Shown here piece after piece: positions 1-12,557 of a stretch of 64,000 bases of DNA (the first letter of the stretch is position 1; the number at the start of each line of letters is the position of its first letter). The DNA is taken from positions 161,394,635 through 161,458,634 of the forward strand of contig VDFB02047230.1 in the NCBI GenBank assembly GCA_007258455.2, written 5' to 3'. The DNA is from Sequoia sempervirens (taxonomy: Eukaryota > Streptophyta > Pinopsida > Cupressales > Cupressaceae). A program made the translations under genes and the position numbers. The notes under the pieces were generated by a model. It had not been told where the DNA came from and made no database searches. It was given only the letters and a program-made list of their open reading frames with translations.

Positions 1-688
1 TAAAGTAAAAATTGTAAAATCTAAGGGCACCCTTTTGGTCCCAATATGAACAACAACATTCTTTTCACTTCAAATTTACATTTCCTAATTCCATAAAAGA
101 ATTCCCATAATCATGGCTTAAAATTGAACCTTTGAAAATTTAAAGACAATCATGTTAAACATAGTAAATAAGAAATTAATTCAATCTAAAGTTAGATCAA
201 TATGCTACCACTAGAGTGGGCATGACAAACATGAATTTCAAGAATTCAAAAACTAAGAAAAGGAAGTAAAATACCTTCAATTTGGGAGCTCACAAAGTGT
301 CAATTTCATGTAATTAAATCAAAATTTGAATAGTAATTCACATCCAATCCAATCAAACCTATAGTTCCATATTTTCCAATCCAAATCCAAGACAAAAAAT
401 CCTCCAATCAAGCAAATTCAATCATCATCCATTATTGAGAGAGAGGGTTTTTTGAGAGATTATTTTTATAAAATGAGGAATAGAATGAAAAATACAAGCC
501 CTTTTTCCTTTTTAAATCCTTTTTTCATTTTATTTCTATTTTCATATTTCCTTTTTCAATAAATACATTTACCCACTAACTTAAAGTATTCAATCATATC
601 TTTACTTTTTAGGAATATTGAATAATTAAGTTTAACTTCTAAGCAATAGAGTATTTTTTAGTAATTAAAATAATTTATGTATAATTTT

Positions 689-2310
689 ACTGTTAGACAC
701 ACAAGACAATCGAGAGGGGGGTGAATCAGTTGTACATTAAAATCTTAAACCCTCATTAATCATTAAACCCTTATTAACTTCCAGATCTTTATTAAGCATC
801 AGTAGAAAGTAAACATATGAAACATCAACACAACAACACCATACACAAGAGAACAACATATTTACGTGGAAAACCCTAATCAAGGAAAAACCACTGTGAG
901 GATTAACTCACATATATATGAATAGAAATATAGAATACAACAGGCTCACTGCCCAAAGGACTCACTGTCCGGAAGAAAGAAGAATATAAGAAGACTATTA
1001 CAAAGAGATTCGCTATCTCATAGCAATAGGAAAATCCACCATTGCAACTCTGCACCATCCGTAACCTTTGGCTCACTACCTCCAACAACTTCAAGCACAC
1101 TAAAAATATAGACACCTTCTTCTCATTGCATCTGATAGCCTTAGGCATTTAGGCTCACACTCAAATTACTACACTTGATGACATTCACATCATATAATTC
1201 TCACTCATCTACCACACACATAACCTTGCTTACATTTCCTCTATAACCTCAAAAAAAATCTCCATATCGGCCACAATGAAATGTATGCACCTCAAATGTT
1301 CAACCGTTAAATAGGTCGACACCAAACACTTCCACGGTGGAAAGAAGTGAAGGTAGACCATACTAAGGGTTAACTAGGACCCAAATCTACATTGACACGC
1401 TTCACCATGCTTCCACAAATAACAAACAATCTCTGCAATTAGCGCTAGCATGCCAGGTCGACCAAACCTTCACTAACACTAACAAGCAACCATATGCACA
1501 CATGTCTAGATCCGGAAACACCACACAAACCACATAGAAAAATTCCACAACATCCAAGAATATTCTAGCATCATCAGAATATTCTTCAACACTATCACAA
1601 CCACCTACAACTGAAGAACACTTCCATTTTGTGCAAGCAACCAAATTTCCATAGACATGCAACACACTAACCAACCTTGTCGAACACTTGAACACACAAA
1701 AATCCAAGGGAAGGTAGATACATGAAATATCAACATGTTCCAAAATTTGCAAGATAGAAAGCCGCAATGCGGAGAAATATGAAGCAATTATGTTTCTCTC
1801 AGACAACCTTCTACATAGGCAACACACTATCAAACACAAATTCCACTGCTGCACAATCCAGAACTTGAAACTCTAGATATAGCACCTCTAAACACCTATG
1901 ATCATCACATCCAAACCACACAAGCATATCTTCAACCATGAAGAAATGTGGAGCACAACACTAAACTCGCCTTTGTCACACTACACACTTTTTTATTAAA
2001 ATTTTCTCAAAAGCACTTGGAAACCAAGTGAACCAATTGCATTAGCAACACCACAAACACTTGCTCACCATATCTACAACATCTACAACACCAAAAATAT
2101 CCCCATCTACAATACCTTCTCAACACTACACTAAAGGTTGACATTAGTGACAACACTAAAGGCAACATAGTGCAACAATCTCCCTAACCATACTAGAGGT
2201 TGATAGATCAATGTGACATCAAACCACAACACATCCACACTAGGGGTTGGCATCAATGACAACACTAGAAATCTTCAACAATCCAACAAGTCTCCAATAT
2301 TTCCAATACA
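689..2310. repeat. Insertion-like non-coding segment in block A
   Basis: This stretch has no counterpart at the matching place in block B. It begins with a GAGAGGGGGGTGAATCAG motif and a CACTGTGAGG leader-like motif of a kind common in plant dispersed repeats. The rest is rich in short CAACA/ACTAG-type repeats, with 'ctagaggttgaca'-like phrases recurring at 2125-2260. Open frames of up to 150 codons on the minus strand have no recognisable domain and are probably chance. I read it as a dispersed repeat of unknown class. Confidence 0.35.
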
Positions 2311-5300
2311 ATTAATTGACATTTCCCCTTTTTCTTTCCCAATTTTCCAATTTCACAGTGTATCAAACATCATTAACATGCAATGATTCATCCATTAAAA
2401 TATGAATGAATACAATAAGGGAATAAGCAATTACAACCAAATCACACATTTATGGTTAAACACAATGCAAGTGACTCTAGAACCACCATTGATTCATATC
2501 CATATTTACATAGGGTCTCAAAAGACACATCTCACACTCAATACAAGTATAACAAGGTTTTAGAAATAAATTAGGCCCTATGTGGCATATTTGCTATAAC
2601 AACCATTGGGAAAATAACCTAAAATTACATACTCAAATTACTAGGCAAGGTCGACCTCCATTTTGATCAATGTCACCACCACCTCCACATTCTCCATGCC
2701 CATATTGGCTTGGTCCTCTTTACATTAATATAGTGAAGCCTTTAGCTTTTACAAGCAAACACTATTTTAATATGTATCCGTCAACATATTTAACTCATAT
2801 ACCTTGTACTTCTTTTTTCTTGTGGGTCATTATTTTAATATTTATTTAACGTCAAATATTTACATTTTAACTTGTAGCCTTCCTTTATTCATAATCACAA
2901 CAAACTTATGTATTAATGTTGCTTGCTTCAATACATAATTTGTTGTAGAAAATAAATTCTAGAGTCTTTGAAATTTAACAATAATCTCCACAATCAACAA
3001 TACAACCTTGATAACAATAGTTGAAATTGAAGAGCCCTTTCAAAATATGCTCTATTTTAAAGATCCAAAAATTCCGAAAATAAAAAAAATATAAAACACG
3101 TCTCTAGATATAACCAAGTGAGAATTATAATAAATAAAGTTTATATTTTCAACAAAGTTGAGTGGTTTGTAATCTACAGGTGAATAAATAATCTCACTTA
3201 TGACACCGTCAATCATGTCCCTATGTTGTGTAATTTGAACATAATTTGTCATGTCTTTTGTCTCATACTATTATTCTTTCTCTCAATGTTGCTATGATTA
3301 AAGACAACCTCGCTTTTCTGGAAGAAGCCTACTAATTTGTACAAGTTTATTTTCATTCTTTCAACTTTTATTAAAAAAGGTGACATATATTCTATATTCA
3401 AATGCTTCTACAAAAACAAGCTTAAAGCTATTCAAAACCATATCAGTTTGCTTTTAGAGTTTGCTTAGAAAATTGCATGAATGAATATGTGAATAATTCT
3501 GCTCCATTGAAGGCAATTTCACAAACTTTTTTATGTTAAACAGAGAACAATTAACATAATATAGAAACGATGTGCAGTGTACAGGCAATGCACCATCCAA
3601 CAGTTAATAGAAGAGCAAAAAAATTTCAAAGACTTTTGAGTTTAGTAGTTAATCCTCAACAATATAATGAATCCATTTCTTAGTTGTAATTATTTTGTCA
3701 GCACATTTCATGAAAGTATCAGTACGCCAAGAGCATGTGCTTGGCATGGTCAAAGAAGGTATAACATTTCTACTGTACATGATTGTGTTTTTAAGCCATC
3801 AATCAAGCTGGTCATTATCAATGTTTCAAACTCTCAACTACTTTTGTTCAAACACATTTTAAAGGAGAACTAATCTTTTGTTTCATGTGTTTTTTTTTTT
3901 TTGGATGTTCGCTGTATATGATGTTTTAGTTATAAATTTTGAAAAGATTTTTATATTATATTGAATTATCGAAGATATGAGATTAGGGTGCATAGGTATT
4001 TTGTCCTATTTAAAGTTAAATTGTCTGGTTTTGATTCTTTATAATTTGTATCTGATACTTTTAGATTATGTTTATTGTAATATTTTTTGTTATGTTTTAA
4101 TATAATTATATATTGTATAAATCAAGTTTTCATAATTCAGAAAATTACATTAATTTTAAGATTACTTATAATTAGTATTTTTCTTTCTTTCTTTCTCTAT
4201 CAACTTTATTTATTGGGACCACTTTCTTGTATAGACTACACATTTATTCTCTTTAATGTGTTTAGTCCTTACCACATCTAGTTCTTTCTTTGTTCTTTCA
4301 TTTTTTACTTTCTTGTCTTGTTCCTTTTTTTGTTACTTGTTTGTTACATTTAATTCACATAATCTTTATTTACCTTCTATTTCAATTTTCAATTTGTCTT
4401 TATCCTACATGTGTTATTAATTAAGTGAAGTGGTTTTCCACTTTTTTTCTTCTTATCATTGTTTGGTTACTTTTACCTTTTGAGATAACATCTTTTAGCT
4501 TTGTATATTAACCATTATCCTATATTTGATATTTTCTAAACCATACCCATATACTACTGCATACAACTAGTAATTGATCCTTTCCTCATTCCAATGATGG
4601 ATTATAGAGTGTGATTCAAAATGTCGACAGATTAAACTTACACATGGTTAATTTCAAAAATTCTCTAACTAACCTCTAACTTTTATTTAATTTCTACTAT
4701 TATAATATTGTGAAGGAAAATAATTGACCTTCACTTATATCCTAGGTCATTAAATAAAATGGAGCAAATAAATGTGAGTAATAGCCTATAGTTATGAGAT
4801 GATCTACAATTAATTGAAATTAAATAAGGACAATTTTAAAATGACAAAAGAAAAATTAGGGTTACTTAGATCTTTATCCAACTTGATGGTGTTGGTCTAC
4901 AAATTATTGTTTTAGATCCAAAATGGTGCTTTGATGGATAGAAAAACAAACTCTATTTTTGTAGGGTGAAAGAATGACATGAATTCAATTTGGTTTGATT
5001 TTATGCCAAAAAATTGGACTATATTGGTGAAATTAAATTTTGTTGCTTAGAATCGATTTGAAAAACATCTTGTAATCTAAAAACTAGATCAATTCACCTT
5101 TCAAGAATATCTATAATTACATTAAGGAATTTGTAGTGTTTATAAACACCTTTGATGATGTTACTAATGAGGAGCATGTTCTCCTCCATCAAGTCCCAAA
5201 GTGAATTAATTGAATGACTTGTGAACAAGGATGAACTTAAATAGCAATAAATCATGTAATATGTCTATTTGTCACTAAGTTTAAGTAGATGTTGATGTAT

Positions 5301-5626
5301 TAATAAATTCTTAGATATGATCCTTGAACAATGATGCAAGTAACAAGTGAAAGTTGAAGATGGATCTTTGATAATTTAAAATGAATCAAGGTTTGTCTTT
5401 TTGTACAACACCCTAGAGTACAGTTTAAAATATTTCAAGCTCAAGTTCGTGAGCAGCGACTAGTAGGAAAGGGAAAATATGGGTCCAACTTAAATATTTA
5501 AAATAAAAGTGCAAAATTGAATTCACATTGTGAAATTGAACCAAGTTTAATTTTGTGAAATAATTTTATATCAAGCCAAGGAATTGATTATTTGAAGGTT
5601 CTTAGAATGTAGGAATTCGAGGTTAG

Positions 5627-5631
5627 TCAAG
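5627..5631. other. Target-site duplication, left (TCAAG)
   Basis: TCAAG directly precedes the TGTAATG terminus of the gypsy element. The same five bases follow its other terminus at 10866. Confidence 0.85.
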
Positions 5632-7171
5632 TGTAATGCCCCGTCTTATAACCTAAGGAATGTTGCAATTGTGTATAAAAGTGAAATAATTTTTTTTTAA
5701 AGTATTAATATTAACTTAATTAGTTGCATACATTCACTAAGTTACGCGACGTTACACTACTTGAGGTTCCATAGATGACTTTCGTATTTAGCATTGCACA
5801 TATTTAATTAACATAAACATAAAAGTAAACATTGCATAACATTTGAAATCCCATTCAAGATAGTTTAAAGTACAAATATGATTTCTTTTCATAGTCTTCT
5901 TTTAAACATCAAACAAATTATAAAATACAAGGGAAATACCTATTTTTCCTTAGCTTCAGAAATCTGTCTGGTGATGAGAGCCTCTATTGCCTGTAGCTTT
6001 CAAAACCTTTCCCTAATACCAATTCCCAAAATGCAAAACAGAGAACTTCCACATTTATATACAATAATACCAAGGGATATCACAAAACACTTTTAAAGAA
6101 ATTTTAACAGCAGACTATATTTTCATTTCCCGTGAAGAAAAAAGATAAACTTCTGTGTTTCCCCAAATCCCAGATAACCTCTGAGAAATTCCTCAACCAA
6201 AAACAATAAATTTAACTGGCACACATGTCGAGAAGAAGAAAATATCTTCAACAACTTCCCGACAATCTTTCCTTTCAAGATTTGCATGCCTTTAATTTAT
6301 TTAAATTTCCAATTTTCAAAAATACAAAATTTATTTATAATTAAAAATACCATTTCCAAAATAATAATTAATTTAAAATTAAATCTATTCACACACATTT
6401 AAACAATTTTAATTTAATCAATTAATTTATTTAATTAAATGAATTTAATCTCTAAGATCAAATTATTTAACCAAACAAACTAACTAATTAATTAAATAAC
6501 ATGCAAAACTTATTTCTTTAACATTTAAAAATTAATTTAAATAACAGTAAATTAGAGAATAATAACTATCATTAAAATTAACAAAATTTTCCTTTCAAGC
6601 AATTGATCCAAACAGGAACAAACAAGACAACCAAAGACTCCAAACTAAACTGACAATGTACTATGACTGGGTTTAAGACTAGACTAGGATGAACCATGCT
6701 ACTACCTCCCAATCAACATATCCGTTGAGTCTTGACACGCTTAGACCTGAGTAACTAGGTGGAGTCAGTGTCATGTAGCTGCAATCCTGCAACCAAACAA
6801 ATAACATGCATATATATATAATCCATTGTACAGGCACACCGTGCGGAGAAAATCACGGACATCACAGGGCACTCGCAAGCGAGTGATGCAATTCCGTTCT
6901 CCACACCAATACACGTCACATCAGACTGACAAATTAAATAACAGTTATTCCATCATAAACATATACATAGCAATAACATCTAAAGGAAAACATCTACGCT
7001 ATCACAAAACATGTCAGAAATCAAATATCACCATACAATGTATCATCATGTCACAAAGTAAATCCACTGTCGCTCAAAATCAGTGATCAAAATATCCAAA
7101 CCAAAGTACCAAAGTCTAATAGTGTGAAAACATGCATTAGAAAACATAAGCATAAATGGAGGGGTACTACA
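5632..7171 (-). repeat. Complete LTR (3' LTR of the minus-strand gypsy element), about 1.54 kb
   Basis: Bounded by TG at 5632 and CA at 7170-7171. The last 500 bases recur at 10350-10865 with about 4% difference. The middle part (about 6340-6560) is extremely AT-rich, with repeated AATTAATTTA motifs. The CTCGCAAGCGAGT palindrome-like motif near 6871 is shared with a second, diverged LTR at about 57.7 kb. Confidence 0.85.
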
Positions 7172-7184
7172 TCCTCCCCCCTAG
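7172..7184 (-). other. Polypurine tract of the gypsy element
   Basis: The plus strand reads TCCTCCCCCCTAG directly after the LTR end, so the minus strand is a G/A-rich tract abutting the 3' LTR. This is where plus-strand DNA priming occurs in LTR retrotransposons, and it fixes the element's orientation. Confidence 0.8.
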
Positions 7185-7186
7185 GA

Positions 7187-9284
7187 TCAGGCTTGCTCCT
7201 GAAAGCCTGCAAACAGATAGGGGTAAAGTTCCCTCATGCGTGTTGCATCCTCCCAGGTAGCAGAAGCCTCATGGCTAGGATCCCATTGGACCCTCACTTG
7301 ATCAATGTCTTGACCCCTAAGACCGAGCGTCCGGCGCTGTAGAATGGCCACGGGCTCCAAAGCCAGCTACCCATCCTCTACCTGTAACGCATTCCAATCA
7401 AGTACATGAGAAATGTCGGGATGATATGGTCTAAGAACTGATACATGAAAAACATCATGAATATGAGACAAACTAGGTGGTAAGGTGAGTCGATACGCCA
7501 CAAGACCAATTCTCTCTAAGATCTCAAATGGCCCAATGAAACGAGGCGTAAGCTTAGAGCCTTTTCCATAACGGATTGGACTCTTTCGCGGTCGCACTCG
7601 AAGAAACACTTTATCACCAACTGCAAACTGTCGGTCTATTCTATGCACATCGACATACTTCTTTTGCCTATCCTGTGCTGCTATCAAATGTTCTCTAATA
7701 CGATCAACCTGTTGCTCCATATCATGAAGCATCTCAGGACCAAGTAATACTCTATCCTCAAGTTGATCCACTCAATGGAGTTCGACAAGGACAACCATAT
7801 AATGCCTGAAATGGTGGCATATCTATGGAACTCTGATATCCGTTATTGTAAGAAAATTCTACTAAATACAGATAATCCTCCCAACGTGACTGTTGGTCCA
7901 TTACATACATTCTAAGCATATCCTCTAATATTTGATTAACTCTCTCCGTTTGACCATCAGTTTGAGGATGATACACTGAACTAAAGTTCAACTGTGTACC
8001 TAGAGCATGTTGTAATGAAGTCCATAGGGCTGAAGTAAATACAGGATCTCTGTCAGATATAATCCTATGAGGAATCCCATGCAATCTAATGATGTCCTCC
8101 ATAAATATCCTAGCTACGGATGAAGCATTGTAAGATGATCGTACTGGTGAAAAATGAGCCACCTTAGTCAATCGGTCAACAGTTACCATAATGGCATCAT
8201 GTCGACGTGATGACGTAGGTAACCCAACAATAAAATCAACGGATATAATATCCCATTTCCATTTAGGAATGAGATGTGGCTGTAATAATCCAACAGGATG
8301 TTGATGCTCAACTTTGACTCGCTGGCATTCAAGACATCTCGATACATAGTCAGCAATATCACATTTCATACCAGGCCAGAAATACAATTGCCAAATATCT
8401 GCATGCATTTTCTTAACACCTGGATGAGCTGAGTATGGAGCTCGATGTGCTTCAGTCATAATTAATGTACGGAGACCCTCAAAATGTGGTACATAGATAC
8501 GACCTAGATGTTGTAATATACCATCCGGTTCTAGGACATATCCTACAAATCGACCTTCTAAAGGTCTACCAGATTCAATCTCTGACCTTACTTCCTGATA
8601 TAATCTATCAACAAGAAGTGCTGCTAATATTTGACCTCTCAAATCTACTTCAAGAGTAGTAGCAAAAATCTCATGTCGACGTCGACTAAGAGCGTAAGCC
8701 ACTACGTTCTCTTTTCCTTGAACATATCTCACTTCAAAATCGTATTCACACAAGAACTCCATCCACCGTCTTTGTCTAGCATTCAAGTTAGGTTGCGTGA
8801 AAATGTACTGTAGACTACGGTGATCAGTATGAAGTTTGAAACGATGACCTAATAAGAAATGTCTCCATCGAACTAATGCATGCACAACTGTAGCTAGTTC
8901 TAAATCATGAGTGGGATAGTTTAATTCGTGATCCTTGAGTTTGCGAGACTCATAAGCAATCACATGCCCATCTTGCATCAAAAATGCTCCCAAACCCTCT
9001 AAGGATGCATCCGTGCAAACTACAAAATCCTTAGTAGGATCAAGAACAATCAGTATAGGCGCATTAGTCAACTTTTCTTTAAGTGTCTGAAAAGCCAACT
9101 GACACTGCTCTGTCCAAACAAACTTCTTCCCTTTTCTCTGAAGAGAAGTAATAGGATGACCAATTCTAGAAAATCTCTCAACGAACCGCCTATAATAACC
9201 AGCTAGACCCATAAAACTACGAACTTCACCTACATTAGTAGGCACGGGCCAATCTACAATATCTTGAATCTTTGAGCATGTCAA
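7187..9284 (-). pseudogene. Gypsy pol remnant: RT thumb, RNase H, integrase, chromodomain-like tail
   Basis: Read from 9284 downward. The first ~60 residues are the end of the RT domain (IVDWPVP, FMGLAGYYRRF). RNase H follows with CTDAS, DLELA and TDHRSL acidic motifs. The integrase has the HHCC finger (SAHPGVKKMH ... CLEC) and DDE core (WDIISVDFI, IISDRDPVF, HPQTDGQTERVNQ), all with key residues present. At about 7772 the frame shifts, apparently by one lost base, and continues in a second frame (7771-7367) with the GPFEI/VFHVS-type integrase C-terminus. After an in-frame TAG (7367-7369) the frame runs on to 7187 with a VQWDPSHEASATWE segment, typical of chromovirus chromodomain tails. The start is truncated at the junction with inverted LTR sequence, so gag, protease and the RT active site are absent. 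The frameshift, stop and truncation make it non-functional. Confidence 0.9.
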
Positions 9285-9966
9285 GACTCAATGGATATGT
9301 TGATTGGGAGGTAGTAGCATGGTTCATCCTAGTCTAGTCTTAAACCCAGTCATAGTACATTGTCAGTTTAGTTTGGAGTCTTTGGTTGTCTTGTTTGTTC
9401 CTGTTTGGATCAATTGCTTGAAAGGAAAATTTTGTTAATTTTAATGATAGTTATTATTCTCTAATTTACTGTTATTTAAATTAATTTTTAAATGTTAAAG
9501 AAATAAGTTTTACATGTTATTTAATTAATTAGTTTGTTTGTTTGGTTAAATAATTTGATCTTAGAGATTAAATTCATTTAATTCAATAAAATAATAATTA
9601 ATTTAAAATTAAATCTATTCACACACATTTAAACAATTTTAATTTTACTTAGGTCTGAGCGTGTCAAGACTCAACAGATATGTTGATTGGGAGGTAGTAG
9701 CATGGTTCATCCTAGTCTAGTCTTAAACCCAGTCATAGTACATTGTCAGTTTAGTTTGGAGTCTTTGGTTGTCTTGTTTGTTCCTATTTGGATCAATTGC
9801 TTGAAAGGAAAATTTTGTTAATTTTAATGATAGTTATTATTCTCTAATTTACTGTTATTTAAATTAATTTTTAAATGTTAAAGAAATAAGTTTTACATGT
9901 TATTTAATTAATTAGTTAGTTTGTTTGGTTAAATAATTTGATCTTATAGATTAAATTCATTTAATT
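9283..9966. repeat. Inverted LTR pieces (fold-back) inside the gypsy element
   Basis: 9283-9592 is the reverse complement of about 6430-6742 of the left LTR. A short direct piece (about 9586-9645, TTCACACACATTT region) follows, and then a second reverse-complement copy (about 9649-9966), opening with GTCTGAGCGTGTCAAGACTC. Together with the direct LTR copy after 9967 this can form long hairpins. The left junction lies within the shared string TGTCAAGACTCAA, so microhomology-mediated template switching is plausible. Confidence 0.85.
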
Positions 9967-10865
9967 AAATAAAATAATAATTAATTTAAAATTAAATCTA
10001 TTCACACACATTTAAACAATTTTAATTTAATCAATTAATTTATTTAATAAAATAATAATTAATTTAAAATTAAATCTATTCACACACATTTAAACAATTT
10101 TAATTTAATCAATTAATTTATTTAATTAAATGAATTTAATCTCTAAGATCAAATTATTTAACAAACAAACAAACTAATTAATTAATTAAATAACATGTAA
10201 AACTTATTTCTTTAACATTTAAAAATTAATTTAAATAACAGTAAATTAAAGAATAATAACTATCATTAAAATTAACAAAATTTTCCTTTCAAGCAATTGA
10301 TCCAAACAGGAACAAACAAGACAACCAAAGACTCCAAACTAAACTGACAATGTACTATGACTGGGTTTAAGACTAGACTAGGATGAACCATGCTACTACC
10401 TCCCAATCAACATATCCGTTGAGTCTTGACATGCTCAGACCTGAGTAACCAGGTGGAGTCGGTGTCATGTACTTGCAATCCTGCAACCAAACAAATAACA
10501 TGCATATATATATAATCCATTGTACAGGCACACCGTGTGGAGAAAATCACAGACATCACAGGGCACTCGCAAGCGAGTGATGCAATTTCGTTCTCCACAC
10601 CAATACACGTCACATCAGACTGACAAATTAAATAACAGTTAGTCCATCATAAAAATATACATAGCAATAACATCTGAAGGGAAACATCTACACTATCACA
10701 AAACATGTCAGAAATCAAATATCACCATACAATGTATCATCATGTCACAAAGTAAATCCACTATCACTCAAAATCAGCGATCAAAATATCCAAACCAAAG
10801 TACCAAAGTCTAACAGTGTGAAAACATGCAACAGAAAACATAAGCATAAATGGAGGGGTACTACA
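9967..10865 (-). repeat. Second LTR copy, partial, with an internal tandem duplication
   Basis: Same orientation as the left LTR and ends at the same terminus, but it starts part-way into the LTR. A segment of about 75 bases around the TTCACACACATTTAAACAAT motif occurs twice in a row (about 9972-10045 and from about 10046). Downstream it is colinear with 6430-7171. Confidence 0.85.
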
Positions 10866-10870
10866 TCAAG
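10866..10870. other. Target-site duplication, right (TCAAG)
   Basis: TCAAG directly follows the GTACTACA terminus and matches 5627-5631. Five bases is the usual size for Ty3/gypsy integration. Confidence 0.85.
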
Positions 10871-12195
10871 GATCATTCGATTTACTATTTTTTTATAGAA
10901 ATAGGCAACTCAAGTACATTATCATTATATAAAGGCTAACATGATTAAAGTGAATCTAAAACAAACAAAAAGTATAAAATATTTATTTTTCACTGTTACA
11001 AATACATCCACAACTTTTTTTTACCATTTTTCCTTTTTACCTCGTATTTTTACTTTTTACTTTAATTGTTTCTCTACTCTTTTGTCATTTTCTGATGAAC
11101 CTTATCAAGGGATTTCTTTTCATCTATAGGGGACTTAGTCCTTTTAGAAGTTCTAAAAAAATTAATAGGTGTTTTTAAGAAATTTATGGAGTTTTATGGA
11201 GTAAAATGGTTCCATTATATATATAGCTAATATTTTACATAAATTTTTCTCATACAAGTACCAACATAAGATCAATACAAGTTCTTGTGAGAAAAGCAGT
11301 AAGATTATTACTAGCTCTTTTGGAGAAACCACCTATGGAAGACCAAGAGTCACAACTTAGAATTCCATATTAGATGTTCTTTTGAGATTTGAACTTGGAT
11401 CTCCAAAATGATAGCTCAATGTTTTAACCAATTATGCTCATCTCCTTAGAGATTCTATGATATTTATTATCTACCTTTAATTTTTTATTTTATTTTTTAT
11501 AATATTTGATTAGTTTTGGAAAAGCGCATCTCTAGAGTTTATCTATACATTAATAATTTTATCATGTTTTAGATTACACTTCATAATCCATCATTAGAAT
11601 GAAGAGATCAAGAGAAGAGAATAAATAATAGTAAATAACATATCTCTACTAACTAAATAGAGGGAGAGAGTGACGAGACACAAGAACTAGATGAAACCAA
11701 AGAGAGACAATGTGTGAAAAACTATATACGAAAATAAATATAAATGATAATATAAATATAAAAAGTAAAATATATGAATATAAGAAAGCCAAATATATAT
11801 ATATATATATACACATACAAATTAATGTATATGTATGAATATATGAATATCTTATAGATAATAAATGAATGTACATGATTAATTATAGGAGAATACATGA
11901 ATATATTTGACAAATAATAATATGAAAAAATATGATCATATAGAAAAAATAAATAAAAATAAAGAAAATATATGAGTATATGAATCATCTATGAATGTGG
12001 GAAATTGAATAGGAGAATGACAATAAATAAATATTCAAATATATAGATATATAATTAAAAGTGTGAAATTAATATGTGTTCATATATCTCTTGTTAATGG
12101 GGTTGGTAGGGCAATTTCTATAAACAAATCAAGACAATATAAATAAATTTTGATGGATCAATAAGAGGAAACCCTATATTTCTAGATTCAGAATT
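10871..12195. other. Gene-free stretch of block A, partly simple repeat
   Basis: The first ~330 bases match block B at 24000-24350. The rest is AT-rich, with an (AT)n run at about 11792-11811 and ATATGAATATA-type repeats to about 12070. Open frames on the minus strand here consist of Tyr, Ile and Phe runs dictated by the AT repeat. Nothing coding is supported. Confidence 0.6.
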
Positions 12196-12557
12196 ATAAT
12201 TCAAGATTTAGAATGTAATCTAGTTGTCATTACTTCAAAAAAGTTAAAGGATGGGACAAACAATGAGGTGGAGGTGCAAGAATTAGTCATTGGACTATAA
12301 ATCTACCATCAATATGGAGTTAGGAATGTTGAGATTGAAGGTGATTACGTAGTAATAATAAACATGATACAAAAATGAAAATTAAAAAAATAGGTTTTTG
12401 ATAACGTACTTCTACAAGTATACCGAGCAAAAACAAGACTTCTACAAGCATGACCTCTAATTGGCTCATTAAATTCCTTCGTCAAAAAACACATATGTAC
12501 ATGGTAGCTAATTGTGAAATTGATTATCTAGCAAACAATGATATTGAAATGATGGAT
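12196..12557 (+). pseudogene. Degraded retroelement-type RNase H domain fragment
   Basis: A broken plus-strand frame reads IIIQDLECNLVV, then SKKLKDGTNNEVEVQELVIGL, a TAA stop, then YGVRNVEIEGDYVVIINMI. After frame breaks comes HIYMVANCEIDYLANND. This order fits the plant RNase H-like (RVT_3) family: a hydrophobic strand, an N-x-x-E-x-x-A-L helix, G-x-x-x-x-x-IEGD and a final H-x-x-R-x-x-N-x-x-A-D-x-LAN. The first catalytic Asp region and the AD of the last motif are altered. At least three stops and frame changes mean it is dead. The source is probably a LINE-type or RVT_3-bearing element inside the segment (about 11220-13790) that block B lacks. Confidence 0.6.

Larger units (their letters stand above)
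5632..10865 (-). mobile_element. Rearranged Ty3/gypsy (chromovirus-type) LTR retrotransposon, minus orientation
   Basis: The ends are TGTAATGCC at 5632 and GTACTACA ending at 10865, so the termini are TG...CA. TCAAG lies directly outside both ends (5627-5631 and 10866-10870), giving a 5-bp target-site duplication. The left LTR (5632-7171) is complete and is the 3' LTR of an element read on the minus strand. A polypurine tract follows it, then pol from 9284 down to 7187. Upstream of the RT thumb the element is not gag or protease but LTR sequence in alternating orientation (9283-10865). The 5.2-kb copy lacks gag, protease and most of RT, so it is non-autonomous. The LTR segments ending at 7171 and 10865 differ at about 20 of about 510 positions by eye, mostly transitions, so insertion was not recent. 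Confidence 0.9.

Noticed and set aside
1402..1854. 150-codon open frame on the minus strand
   Set aside because: It lies in a repeat-like segment, has no recognisable motif, and its codon make-up looks random.
11649..11988. Overlapping minus-strand frames rich in Tyr, Ile and Phe
   Set aside because: They are the direct reading of an ATATGAATATA-type simple repeat.
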